A DNA stretch of 43,080 bases from Paramacrobiotus richtersi (Eukaryota > Tardigrada > Eutardigrada > Parachela > Macrobiotidae), in assembly GCA_034698045.1 (NCBI GenBank), contig JAQGAU010000082.1, positions 1 to 43,080 of the forward strand, given 5' to 3'. This document shows, piece after piece, positions 27,290 through 38,800 of this stretch. The stretch's first letter is position 1; each line of letters begins with the position of its first letter. The notes beneath the pieces are model-generated. The model was not told the origin of the DNA and did not search any database. It saw only the letters and a program-made list of their open reading frames with translations. Both the position numbers and the translations under genes were made by a program.

Positions 27290-28389
27290 CTGAAGTCAGA
27301 TCCACAATAAATATCGAGTTCAAGCAGTTGCGGCTGCAGCTACCGCAAAACTTTCCTGCATCGTACAATGATGAATTCACAACCAAACAACAAAGTTGTA
27401 ATAAATTCATGAGTCGCTTGGAACTGATTGTGCGCGGTACGCGATTCAAGAAATCTTCGTTACAGTCGTTCGATATTGCATGCATAAACAACCACGCTGC
27501 AATACAAGCACGACTGCCTTCAGCATATGCAGAAATTTCAGGCAACAGATACAATATAAATAAGTTATATGCATCAGATCTACAGCAGATGATAATTTAT
27601 CATGTCGAGAGTCGTTTCAGCTTTTCAGTTCAGCAAGATATTGTAGAAGGCGAATTTCACAGATGCGTTTTCGGTGATTTGTCCTGTCTTTATACAGACG
27701 AGAATAACAGTCCCAAGTTTGTCGATCCAGCGTTTTTGTCATAAACCACATTACAATGGCAACGAATATCCAGCATAGTTCCTGTTGACTGCGTTGAATA
27801 CAGCCTGCGCTTTTAATTCGTCCAGCGGTTATTTATCACACAGTCAACAGGGCTCCAAGCCAGCGTTGTGCCGTTTCTTTTGTTCTGCGCTGCTTCTCAC
27901 CTGTAGATGTATATGCCACAGGGGAATGGTCTTTCACAATTTCTGAAAAATAAAAGTAGTTTATTTATGTCGGTATGTGAGTTAACGATAATGATACACA
28001 GCTGTCAGTTAACTTAATCATTAAATTAAGGTTAACTGGTCTTATTAATGCAGACGAAATCACATGTATTTACATATACTGGTGTGGTAACACTCACTCG
28101 ATGTGCCGCTGTTGGAATCAAAATGATCGATCCTTTTCTTGAACGAATTTTTCCGGACACCTTCACCGATTTTTTGGCCATGCGCTTGCAGCTTGTATGG
28201 ACTGTCCTTCGCGTGGTGTGGTGTTCGGGCAGCAGGATGGACATCGCGAAAGCTGGAATGGGAATTTTTGCTGTTGCTAGCATGTGACAAGAAACGGGAA
28301 GTGCCCGCTGCTGGAATGACCTTTGCGCTTATCATTGTGGCTATTACAAGCAACAAAAGGCCAACAATGATAAAACATAGGCGAGCCAT
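27285..28389 (-). CDS. Small secreted Cys-rich prepropeptide, possibly hormone-like
   Basis: Three exons: 28389-28098, 27942-27901, and a last exon ending at 27285 that starts at 27517 or, with a better acceptor (ATTGCAG), at 27496. All joins are in phase; 181-188 residues. The N-terminus, MARLCFIIVGLLLLVIATMISA, is a signal peptide. A His/Ser-rich, Cys-free region follows with a dibasic KKR. The last exon carries Cys at SNDC, then another dibasic KR, then CCLVVNSSLYDAGKFC, GSC and RNC. The piece KR-(7)-CC...SLYxxxxFC resembles an insulin A chain, but the third A-chain Cys is Asn, one residue is inserted and two extra Cys follow. A standard B chain is not evident: with the 27517 start there is C-x13-C instead of C-x11-C. 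The family is therefore open. Confidence 0.5.
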
Positions 28390-28514
28390 AGTTCCCACTG
28401 ATAAATGGCAAAAATGGACAATACTAATGCGAATATAATAAAGTTTTCTAGGCGTTAAGAGAGAGCGTTCTGGAAAACGGCAGAAGGATAAAGAGCTGTG
28501 CTAGATCAAATCAG

Positions 28515-28767
28515 CTAACTATAACGCTGGCTGGGAGCGCTTTTCGCACCACCACCAGAATCCGTACGATGAGAAAACGTGCGCCTATTCGAAATCGATA
28601 AGTTCGGGTTGTTTGCTGTGTACTGGACAAGTGACTCCGATCGTTCGCGAGCTGCGCCAGGGTACACCGGCATGCAGCACATTCTGGACGCGGATATTGA
28701 TTTTTCCGCTGCAACTTCCTGTATCGACTCAGTCTGGTAATTTCGCATAGCCGTCTGAGATTGCATT
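28515..28767 (-). CDS. Doubtful small ORF, Ser/Ala-rich
   Basis: A minus-strand frame from an internal ATG near 28767 runs about 83 residues (starting MQSQTAMRNYQTESIQ, ending KSAPSQRYS). Composition rich in Ser, Arg, Gln and Ala is coding-like, and an acceptor-like TTCGCAG lies just before it. There is no domain, signal peptide or poly(A) signal that I can point to. It could be a terminal exon of a gene to the right or chance. Confidence 0.22.
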
Positions 28768-29397
28768 ACGGTACCGAAGTTCCTTTTGACTGCGAACCAG
28801 TCAAAGGCAAAATCAATAATACTGTCAAAGGGAGAAAGCAAAACGAGTATAACCGAATTTATCCCTGCTGTAATTAAGTTACGGCATAGTTTTACTTTAG
28901 TGCTGTTCTGTACGTTATTAGCGGTAATACGTAGGCAAGAATATCTATCACAATTAATTTTGTGATACTCAATCAAACAACCAACAGATCATTGATAAAT
29001 ATAATTAACAGTAAAGTTTTCCAGAACAGCTTCAATGGACAGAAGTGCAAGCAATGTCGATCATTGTGCAGTGTAAAATGCACATACACACAACGTATAT
29101 GTACGACTCGTAGTCGTTCAATTTTACTACAAAATATCAGTTATCAGATTGCTCGTTAAGGTAAATGACGCAAATAAAAGACAAATAAAACAAGCACACT
29201 AAAACATGGTTTAAAAAAAGGATCACAGATGAGAACTTTCCCCGAGAACAACGATCACCACAACATCAAAAACCTGGAAAATATAAGGAGTGCCGATATA
29301 ATAAAACAGAATACTTACAAACAGAAAACCTATACGTTCAAATTAATTATATTATGATCTCTATTCTAAACGTGTTGACCAGAGTGCTAGCAGCCTG
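28768..29397. other. AT-rich spacer
   Basis: Nothing coding recognised. The right part is the probable 3' UTR of the zinc-finger gene. Confidence 0.4.
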
Positions 29398-30620
29398 TTA
29401 TCCGGAACTCGCAGAACTTGAATCTCTTTCCCCTCGTATTAGCCCATCAACCAGGACACCGGTCCCCGCCTTGGCTGTTTTAGGATTCTTATGACATTTT
29501 GGTTCGTGTAAAACAAGATGGTCCTTCCGCTTCTTGCTGACTCCACAGAACTGACAATAAAGCAATTTGGCATCCGGTGTATGAACGCGACGGTTATGAT
29601 GCCGCAATGCTGCGGGAGATGGCAATGATTTCTTACATATTCCACAGGCGAGCTGAAAACAAAAAACCCATAAACAAAAAAGTCAATAGATAGTACCAAC
29701 ATTGTGAAAACGTAAAACTCAGTAAATGGAAATAGAGTATCAAAGCCGACGTGTACGTATAGCAAGTCAAAATGGAGCATAATCATTTGAGAAAAAACAA
29801 AATAAGATGTAGTGAAAATTAGTAAAAAGCTTGTGGAAGAGACAATTTCTAATATCATACTGGCAAAGACTGCAGAAACGCAGACAACGACAAGCGCATG
29901 AGCATTCAGAAATCCAAGTGCTGAGGATTTCATGAATTTGGCGGCAAAGACGTACCAAAGGGTCACCGCAAGTTTTCGACTCCAATTTATAATTATCGTT
30001 GGAGGCAGCGTGGAATATGCGCGCTCTCTTCGTAATCCTTTCGGAATTCGTTGAGGAACCAGATACCGAAGACGAATCAACATGGGATACCTTTTCTGAC
30101 CGTTCTTCATTTTCACTGTTATCGCTGTCTGCCAATACGGAACGTTTCAGCTGCCTTACGGGACTCGGCGAGGATGTTGAAGAGGAAAGAGGAGTAGACG
30201 AACGCCGGACTTCTCTATTCAAGGATAGAGTTGCAGCTCTCAGTGTCGCATCCCGCTGTATAACCCTCTGCAGATGTATTTCCCGAGTCTTCAACATCAT
30301 TTTCAGCATTTCGCATTCCTTTTTGCATTCTGCTAACTGCTGCTCGGCTTCCAATCGAGCTTTTCGTTCAACATCCAGCTGCATTTCCAGTTTTGATTCC
30401 GTAAGGTGTCTCTCTGTATCAATATTAACAAAGCTTTATGATCTGTGGAGTTACTTAACGCTTCCGGGAATAAAATCAGAAAAAATTAAAATAAATTCAA
30501 TACACTGAAACATTTGTTATCACTAGATGTAAATATTAAACTAAATTAACTATTATTAGCATTATCCATACCTGGTGAACTCCGTTGTGTAATACCAGTA
30601 CAATTGGTAGCCATTGCCAT
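29398..30620 (-). CDS. Coiled-coil protein with two C-terminal C2H2 zinc fingers
   Basis: Three exons: 30620-30572, 30413-29956 and 29652-29398, in phase; 253 residues. After a short N-terminus (MAMATNCTGITQRSSP), residues about 17-80 form a charged heptad-like helix (LEMQLDVERKARLEAEQQL, CEMLKMMLKTREIHLQRV), consistent with a coiled coil. A Ser-rich acidic segment with a basic KRAR patch follows. The last exon encodes two C2H2 fingers: CGICKKSLPSPAALRHH..H and CQFCGVSKKRKDHLVLHEPKCH. A nuclear, nucleic-acid-binding role is likely. I do not recognise an orthologue. The start is the first ATG after an upstream in-frame stop, but an additional upstream exon cannot be excluded. Confidence 0.72.
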
Positions 30621-30968
30621 TATGGACGCTTGTGATCCAGATGTGATATCTAAAGAAGTGCCGGTTAGGGTATGTTCATCAAGTAAGCTACGGGTGCAGA
30701 GAACTCAATCCAGCTCAACTGTAACTATCCAGAGATTCTGAATCCCTGGAAGTTCCAGCCCGCTACTACAATGGTAATAGTTTGGCGCAGTATGCTGTGC
30801 ATACAGCTGGTCGGTCTACATATGTCTGCGAAACCCTGCATGAACCTGTTGCACAAGTCTTTGCGAGCCACCTTGGAACTTTCTGACGAACTCCACAATA
30901 AAAGGTCTGAAATCCCAAAACAAAAGCAGTCCATTCGATCTCGAGATCATGATGAAGGTACGGTATGC

Positions 30969-33278
30969 TTACCAAAGAAATCCGAAGTTGGGGAAGACCG
31001 AAAAGGAAGCAATGGTGAAGGTTTCAGGATGGAATGGTGGGGTGTGATGGAAGACAGTTGATGGAATATTGACCGTATCTGCCACCGACATTCTGCATGG
31101 CTTTCTGGAATGTTGGTTTTCCTCATGGCTACCTCGAAGCCCGTTATCTTCATGGCTACCTCGAAGCCTGAAGGACAATGGAAGCCGGGAACGCAACTCT
31201 TTATGCTAAATATGGGAGAACCAAAGTTCAATATACAGCCGCCGAGAATTCATAACAAAGACGAAATTCTTTCTTATTTTTCTCGAAACTATGTAGAGTC
31301 AGAGAGAAAACAATACTACTGTCTACAAAAAACTAAACAAGCTACAACAGTAGAACCAGACAAACCGTACTATGTTAACAAAAAAAATACCTGATAATGT
31401 CCACATTTGGTAACTGGCAGAATAACAGGCCGCGCTTTGGTTTCCGTGGACTTCCACTCCGGGCAGCGACAAATCCAGGTTACGCATGCTTCGGCACCGC
31501 GTTTACAATCTTGGTTCGCTGCTTTCGTCAATCGTTTCCGCCTCCGAGATCGCCACAACAAAATACAGCAAACGGCTTTGGGTCACTGTCCAGTGTCCAC
31601 GAATACGTGCAGACGGAGGACGCAACCAGTCGTCCCCTCCGAAACAGCTACCGCTGTTTTCCACTTCGTGAAACACACTCAGAAGTGTTTTCCAGCGTTC
31701 ACAGTTTGTGAATTTGAAATAACATCCATAACCCGTCGCGTACAAATTCGCGCGTTTACGTTGTCCCTGCTCTTGCAGTTCATGAGAACAAAAGCGCCGC
31801 TCTGCTTTTTTCAGCTGCAGGCTAAGTGACGGTCTCGCACTCACGTTCGAAACTTGCCAACCTGGCGAGTCACCGAGGCGCATAGTTTTTTGTCTTTACT
31901 ATGAGAGCCGACTGATTACCAGAATCAGTTCGATTTGCGAATCTATTCATTTCAACGCGGTATCAACAACCGGCGCAAGCGTAAATTTCGCGGTTCTTGA
32001 TGGCTGATCAGTCTGATCTCGTCACCAGACTTACTGAGATCACACTTCTCAGCTTGAATTTAGCAAAGCTGTGACAAAGGTTTTTTTTCCAATCTGACAG
32101 AAATCGTAGTTCCTTCTCCGGGGGTTCGGGTTAGTTATGGCACTACTCAACTTACCGCCAGGTATCTGAAGAGGTACAATAGTTGGCGCTGCAGCGGGCT
32201 CTGCAAAAGATATTTGTCGGCTGTAGATTAATGGATAAAAAGAGAAAGAGCGATAAAATTTTAAGGTTGAACAAGGATATACGAAAACTGTACATAAAGC
32301 AACAAATTTCGCTGTTGTGTAGAATAACGCGCATGTGTCACTCAACAATTGGAGAAGAACGTCTCACTTACCGGTCACACGTTGCACAATGACCAAGTGG
32401 ACCCCCCAACCCGGCTCCAGAGAAACTACTGCGACATGATCAGTCTGAACGTTACAATCTGTCATATCTAACGATCGGGAGTAACCGCCCTCGGTACGCT
32501 GGACATCAGTCTGAGTTTCGCCTTCACGCTGTAGCAGCCGCTGATCCACAGAGATAAAATCACTCGTTTTTGTGACGGGATTGGTTACAAACACACCGGA
32601 TATCCTCCGAAACATATCGGCCAATAACCGAAGATCTTCTGACTGATCCGTGCTCGTTGGTTGTCTGCCAAGTGGCAACATTTGTGAATTCGGATTTTCA
32701 AGGAAAGTTGTTCGGATGTCTGTGTCCGCGGGTGCGGTGGTAAACGTTTGACGTAGAACATCGGGCTCGGGTTCACAGATCATACTCATAAAGCAGTTAG
32801 GCGCTTCGAAGGGGCCAGCGCTAGCAGGCGAAGAGTTTGTTTCGGTTTCGCTGGCACTCTGGAAACCATTACCATAACCGTCATCGTGGTCGGAATGGAC
32901 ACTCCCGGCTGAGATGGGGACGGGGATTCCGTTGTTATTATTAGCAGCATAGTAATCCGGATGACTTGGTAGTTCGACAGAGTTCGGATCTGGGAGATTC
33001 CACAAAGTGGCATGCAATGAGGGCGTTGTCGCCGTACTTGCCACGCACGACTTCCCCAAACCCACGACTTTATCTGGTGACCGTCTCCCGATATTCGAAA
33101 CTCTTACCGTGACGGCTGGATTAATTATGGGAGCATATACGCTCTGATTGTAAGCGTCGATAAAATCGGAAACATCTTCTCGCTTGATTGTTGCAATATC
33201 ATCGAATGGACTTCCAGGAGATTCATAAAAATAATCCATTTTTTCGGGTTTAACAGCATTGGGAAAGTGATCCTCCAT
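30969..33278 (-). CDS. Transcription-factor-like protein; later exons resemble a divergent p53-family DNA-binding domain
   Basis: Proposed exons: 33278-32372, 32200-32156, 32093-32035, 31911-31874, 31821-31607, about 31518-31391 and 31205-30969; about 542 residues, phases consistent. Exon 1 (302 residues) is acidic, Ser/Pro-rich and Tyr-containing, like an activation domain. The next exons give DWKKNLCHSFAKFKL, IVKTKNYAPRLQLKKAE, RRFCSHELQEQGQ, RWKTLLSVFHEVENSG, SCFGG and VTWICRCPEWK. These fall in the same order as p53/p63 landmarks (LKKLYCQIAKTCP, KVMTPPP, YKKAE, KRCPNHEL, SVLVPYEPP, CNSSCVGG, RICACPGRD). The C-terminus is His/Ser/Pro-rich. The DNA-contact arginines of p53 are mostly absent. 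The join near 31607-31518 is the weakest. Coding status is fairly secure; the p53 assignment is tentative. Confidence 0.45.
31123..31168 (-). repeat. In-frame 27-bp-period repeat in the C-terminal exon
   Basis: A 19-bp word is repeated exactly at 31123-31141 and 31150-31168. In the chosen minus frame it encodes RGSHEDNGLRGSHEEN. The nine-codon period keeps all frames open, so it does not by itself decide the frame. Confidence 0.8.
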
Positions 33279-34385
33279 CGCAGTTCTTCGGTGGCCCAAG
33301 ACTAACCGAAGCCATTAATAATCTGAAAAGTAATACAGACATACAATAGCCTAATTCATTCATACTGTAAAATAGTGTAAGTTATGATGTCATACAGCTG
33401 GTTCCGTATTTATAGCTGCACAGAATAACAGATAGAATTATATTATTATTGCAGTTGTCAATATTCACGGTATTAGTACCCATCCCGGCATCCCAGTAAT
33501 GCAGTCATGTACGAGCTTAATTCAGGAAGCATTAGCAGCAGACTCTGACTATCAGTACCTAATCGACTCAGTTCTGGACTTACTGTACAGTTAACACAGT
33601 AATTACAATTACTTCAATTAGTATATGGATGTGCGAAAAAGCAGTGATATGCAATTAGTGAGTTACAATAACATTATCATTAGTGCCGTTAGAAACACGC
33701 TGCCCTTACAAATACCTATTAATTTTGGTATATGTACACAAGCTACTCGATGATCATTAAAGTTAATGCAGACTGCACCGTAGTTTCCCAGGAACTGTCA
33801 GATCTTTGACACAAACAGTACTTCTACACATCCATAATTTAATTATTCTCATCTGGAATCTATGTAAGTACTATTATATATACATTTACATACTAATACG
33901 CTTTGGTATTTATATCGTGACTCGTAGAGTGTGACAACGTAATTCCGACTAAATTTACAGCGACCGCGACTAGATTAAAGAAAATGTACAAAATTAAAAA
34001 ATTTCGAAATGGGAAACAACAACTACAGAATCTCTCCCTTCAAACGGTCGGTTAGCTAAATACTGTAATCGATGAACGGCAGCTGATAAAAATTTTTCGA
34101 TTGATAAATTACCGCAGATACATGCAGTTCACGATAACATCATCCATTAAAGTGGTTAACCTGTACCCACAGGCTAAATAACACCTAGTCGATAAAGCTT
34201 TAGATTAAAATTCATTTTACTTCAGTAAAGCCTAACAGAAATTCCATAACCAATTTTGGAAATCATAAAATCAAAAACTTTGTTACAGAAAAATTACAAC
34301 TTGCAAAAATAAAGGAAACACGATACTGCACTAACAATAAGCGAGAAAAAATGGTTGAAAATACGTAAGTACATCCTCGAACAAG

Positions 34386-34393
34386 TGACGTCA
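34386..34393. promoter_or_regulatory. CRE-like palindrome TGACGTCA
   Basis: Full consensus CREB/ATF octamer about 1.1 kb upstream of the minus-strand gene. Assigned by motif only. Confidence 0.35.
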
Positions 34394-34453
34394 CCAGTCA
34401 GCTTTTCATCCATAGTTTACTTGCCAAAAAATAATTATCCTTTTTTGGCTTGG

Positions 34454-34470
34454 CGCTACTGACAGTAGCG
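34454..34470. repeat. Perfect 8-bp inverted repeat with a one-base centre
   Basis: CGCTACTG-A-CAGTAGCG reads as a near-palindrome, as expected for a dimeric protein site rather than a stem with a workable loop. Confidence 0.6.
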
Positions 34471-35326
34471 TCATATTGAAACGTATTACGTAAGTAAGAG
34501 TACCGCTAGAATCTGAATGACAATAAAAGTTTAAAACGAACTGTGAGGAACATAAGTCTAAAATTTAGCATGGCTGATTTTACTTCTTCACGGAAACGAA
34601 GAACGGACAGAACTACTCGAATTTCCGAAATGTCAGGCAGTACGGTATCCTTCTATCAACGAAACTAACGCCTGTACAGTCTTTACTGCGCTGCGCAGCT
34701 TACCGTCCAACGGAATCAGCCCATTTATCTGATTTTGGGCTCCGCGATCGAAAACTTCAGCTTTTTCCCCAAACTTCTCACCCAAAAGGCACCGTCGGGT
34801 TCGTGATGGATTCCAAATTTCGAGTCAGGCTCATAAACGGCATGAACACTTTAAAATCATTCGATCCAGGACTGGTTCTTCTGAGTTTTGTATGATGAGC
34901 TCCGTAAATGTTACATGAGACTGAGATTATTTTTAAAATGAGCGAAAACACTAATATCTAATTATCATTAGTCCATAAGAGCTCACCGACGTGACATAAA
35001 TAAACCGTCACCGCCACTGAAACTCGCTGCCGTCAGTGGCCCGTCACCGACACCCATTCCACGTTCATTGCATGATCGATGCATGAGTCATTCGAATTTC
35101 GAACAGTAGTAATCGTGAGCTTACCTTTAAACCTGGGGGGGCATCCGGCTTTGTAATTTTCGTCCCGATTTCCTTAACTAATCATATGTTTTCAAAAACC
35201 AAAAATTAATATCATTTACAAGTTAGTATTTGTCAGGTTTCAGAAAAAACAAACTGTTGGAGTTAAGATGCTAATCCAAAATCCTGCTGCCTGTTTATGT
35301 ACTTATATGCAACCACCATGGAACAT

Positions 35327-35384
35327 CGCTCAACGCGTTACCCAACTCGCAATAACCGTGGCGGGTTGAGTAACGCGTCGAGCG
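35327..35384. repeat. Strong inverted repeat (24-nt arms, 10-nt loop)
   Basis: The arms at 35327-35350 and 35361-35384 match at 21 of 24 positions when one is reverse complemented. One of the three differences is a T/G pair. The arms are GC-rich in an AT-rich setting, and the loop is AATAACCGTG. It lies about 420 bp before the PMS2 ATG. It could be a structured RNA, a cruciform or a transposon relic. Confidence 0.75.
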
Positions 35385-35802
35385 CTAAGGGAATGCAAAC
35401 CAAATCGCCGCCCGAACCAACAAAGCAATATGCTGTTTTTTTAACGAATTTTCCCACACTTGGTCTTTGTTGATCGGACACGACAGCCCCTGGTTTTCGA
35501 TTATTTTTTGTTGTTGGAAGTTAGGAAGTATTACTAAATTGGAAGTACTGAAAGTGGCCAGGAGAGTGTCAGCACCAAATCAGTGCCCAGTGTAGGCATA
35601 TCGCTTTTCGACCAAGGGGAGCGTTATGAGAACTGATAACGTGCTGTAACAGGACTCGGAGTACGTATACGCACTTATGATTTATTATTTATAACAAAAA
35701 AATCGTTACGAACAGCCATGTTCACCGAAGCGGATGTGTCGAAAGCGCAGTCGCTAATACTAATGGTTTCAGATTTTTTGGATTTTCCTTTTCGGTCTAA
35801 CG

Positions 35803-38800
35803 ATGAGTACTTCGCGGGAGAATTCAGTAAAGCTGATCGACCAGGATTCCAGGCACCAGATCGCGTCTGGGACGGTCATCGCATCTTTGGCCACAGGTTG
35901 TTTTACTGCGCTTTTCTTCAGGTTCACTGAGGATTTATGCTTACCATGTTTTGCTTCAGCTGTTAAAGAACTCTTGGAGAACAGCCTGGATGCTGGCGCC
36001 ACAACAGTTGGTAGGTCTTTTCGGGATACTGAAACGAGAAACAGCTGGAGGAGCATTTTTTGATATACTTTTGCAGTTTTGCTGTACAAAATGTGCAGAT
36101 TTTCTTATTGCACGACAGCTACCCTTTTTAACAGGTTTTTTTATTACAGACATTCGAATCGCTGACCATGGTACAGAAAGCATCGAAGTTTCGGATAATG
36201 GTTACGGGATTGCAGAAGCGGATTTCCCTGCACTCGGTCCGTGTGAAACTGCGAGTGCAAATGTTCCATGTGTTTCACAGATGGAATGATTTTATGCTTG
36301 ACATTTCTAGCTTTGAAGAGTCATACGTCAAAGATAACAGAGTTCGATGACCTGACGACGGTGGAAAGTTTCGGATTTCGGGGAGAAGCGATCAGTGCTC
36401 TGGCAGCATTAGGGTAAGTTGCTGCTTACTCTAATATCTCGAAGAATGTTGTTTATTAAATTCCATTCAACATTCCTGACATCACAGTTATTTAATTTTT
36501 GCTCAAAGCATTTAGAAGTAAAGCACTTAGTGAAGGAGAGTCTTCTGATTCACATTTTCGAATTCCCTTTAGTTCTATCTGTAGTTCGTGTTTCCGTTCC
36601 AGTAGTTGTGACAGTTTAGCGACAAAAATTATGTTTCAGAGATCTGAGCATCCAAACAAAAGCCAGCGATGCGACAGTTGCACACTTGCTGAAATTCAAT
36701 CGAAAAGGCGAAATAATCGAGAAAAAGCCGGCAACTCGAAATGTAAGGATTTTGTTTATTACCCGCATTGCTCCAGGAAAATGAGGCTCCGTTTTACAGG
36801 GGGGAACAACAGTTACGGTGAAAAACCTTTTCGCCCCGCTTCCTGTCCGACGTGAGCAGTTTGTGCAAAATACGAAAAAGGAGCTCCTTAAGTTGATACG
36901 CACACTAAATGGTTATGGTGTGATCGGCAATGCTAAGCTCTCCTGTGTCAATATTATCAACGGGCAAGTAATTCCTGAATTCTGGTCCGTCCGCATACGG
37001 AACATGTTTTTATTTTGTCCTGTTTTGTAGAAAAAGCGTGCAGTTGTTGCGTTTAAATGGACGTGGTGACATTTTGTCGAATATTCGGGAAATCTTCCCG
37101 GCTGCAACGGTAAGCTACAATTGTTCCTACAGCTGTATTATTCCGATGTCGATGGTTTTTTATGTTTGTAAGCTATCTTGCAATTGTATTTAAGGTTAAT
37201 AATTTGATCCCTTTACGGATGAATATGCCGAATCAAGACATTCTGGACGAATACGGCATTCGTGACTTGAGCGTACTGGAAAGCTGTGAGCTGCTAGGCT
37301 GGATTTCCAGTTGCAAGCATGGAGTCAGTCGGAGTTCCATTGATCAGCAATTTCTGTACTTCAACAAGCGACCGTGCGATCATCCAAAAGTACGGATATT
37401 TTTGATTTTTTACAGACCGGTTTCTTAAAACTTGTCAGTGCCGTAGATTGTTAAGCTGATAAATCAAGTTTATCGGGAGTACAATTCCAAAGAGTATCCT
37501 TTCTTCGCCATAAATATTCAGCTGGAACGGAAGAAAATTGATATCAACATCGTTCCGAACAAGAATCAGGTGATGGTGGAAGACGAAAAGGCCCTCCTGG
37601 CGGTTTTAAAGGTATGTGAAGTGCCGGCATATTTATGAAACTTCTTAAATGCTATGTTTTATATACAGTATTGTCAGTATCGATTGTCTCTTCTCAGGCA
37701 TCCATGCGCCAAACATTTCACGACGTATCATCCAGCATTCCCCTTAAAGCGTTACCGCTTAATATGGTTTCCAAGAAGGATATATCGTCCAGCATTCCTG
37801 CCAAAGGGTTTTCGCCCAGAACGTTTGCATTTCCCAAGCCTGTAACGTCGTCTCCCGCCTCACTCGAGCAAAGCACTTCGAACCCGTCTGGTGCAGCCGA
37901 ATTTTTTGAGTCTTTCCGTTTTGGTGCCAAAGTTACTGATAGTTCCGGCAAACGCGTCAAGAATTCTGAGCGTTCGCCATTGAAAGCTGAGAGTAAGAAG
38001 TGCCTTGAGGTTGGAGAATAAGCATATGCTGCCTGAGAACGAACTTAAAAACAAAAAAGTCGTGATTGGTATTTGTGTTCAAATTGTTATGTGGTTTATT
38101 TTCAGTCAAGCGAAGGAAGGAAAATTCGGTGACTGATAAAAGAACTCCAACCGGATCGTTGATAACCGACTATATGACATCGGTTCCTGTAATATGTTTG
38201 GATCCGCCATATGCGGAATCGGCCTTTGGCTCTCAGATTCACGAATCAGTTTCTATCATAAATGAAGCGGAATTGGTTGATAAGAAAGCGGGATATGGAC
38301 GTGAGATTCAGGAGACGGAATCTGTCATTGGCACGCAGGATCTCCTCAGTCAACCTGTTTTCAGTCAGTTCTCTACCGCGGGACAAAGTGTTTTCAACAA
38401 TCTAAATAAACAGAAAAGTTTTGGCGAATTCCGTCCAATTGGATTTGATCCTGAAAAAGGTCCTGAGAGGCAGCGCTCAGAAAGTCCGACCGGATTTGAA
38501 AATTTTCGTTTTTCTCGTCAGAAGCCGTCACTAGGTTCTTGCAATAAAGACTCTTCGATGCGAGCTGGTATGTCAGCTGGCGGTGTCGATAGTTCGGATG
38601 ATGTTTTGGTCGACGGCATGAGCACTCGGCGCTCAGAAACAAAGCAGCACTATGAAGCTGCCCCTTCCGAACCCAGTAACTGTTCGACGCCGCAGATGTT
38701 CTGCCCAGGCGAAATTCGAAAAAGTTATGCGACACTCATGAATGGTAAGGTCAGCCGGTTGCTTTAGCTTGTACAGAATTTTCTTACCGTGGTCTTTCCA

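Larger units (their letters stand above)
33279..35802. other. Long non-coding stretch between divergent genes
   Basis: About 2.5 kb, AT-rich with many stops in all frames and no conserved coding signal. It contains a CRE-like octamer with a nearby palindrome (34386-34470) and a strong hairpin (35327-35384), listed separately. It would serve as the regulatory region of the transcription-factor-like gene (left) and of PMS2 (right). Confidence 0.55.

Noticed and set aside
27328..27744. 138-residue plus-strand ORF
   Set aside because: It overlaps the last exon of the minus-strand Cys-rich peptide gene, which has phased introns, a signal peptide and a poly(A) signal. The plus frame has none of these.
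31407..31829. 140-residue plus-strand ORF
   Set aside because: It is antisense to the exons of the p53-like gene. The minus frames give family-like motifs and splice sites; the plus frame does not.
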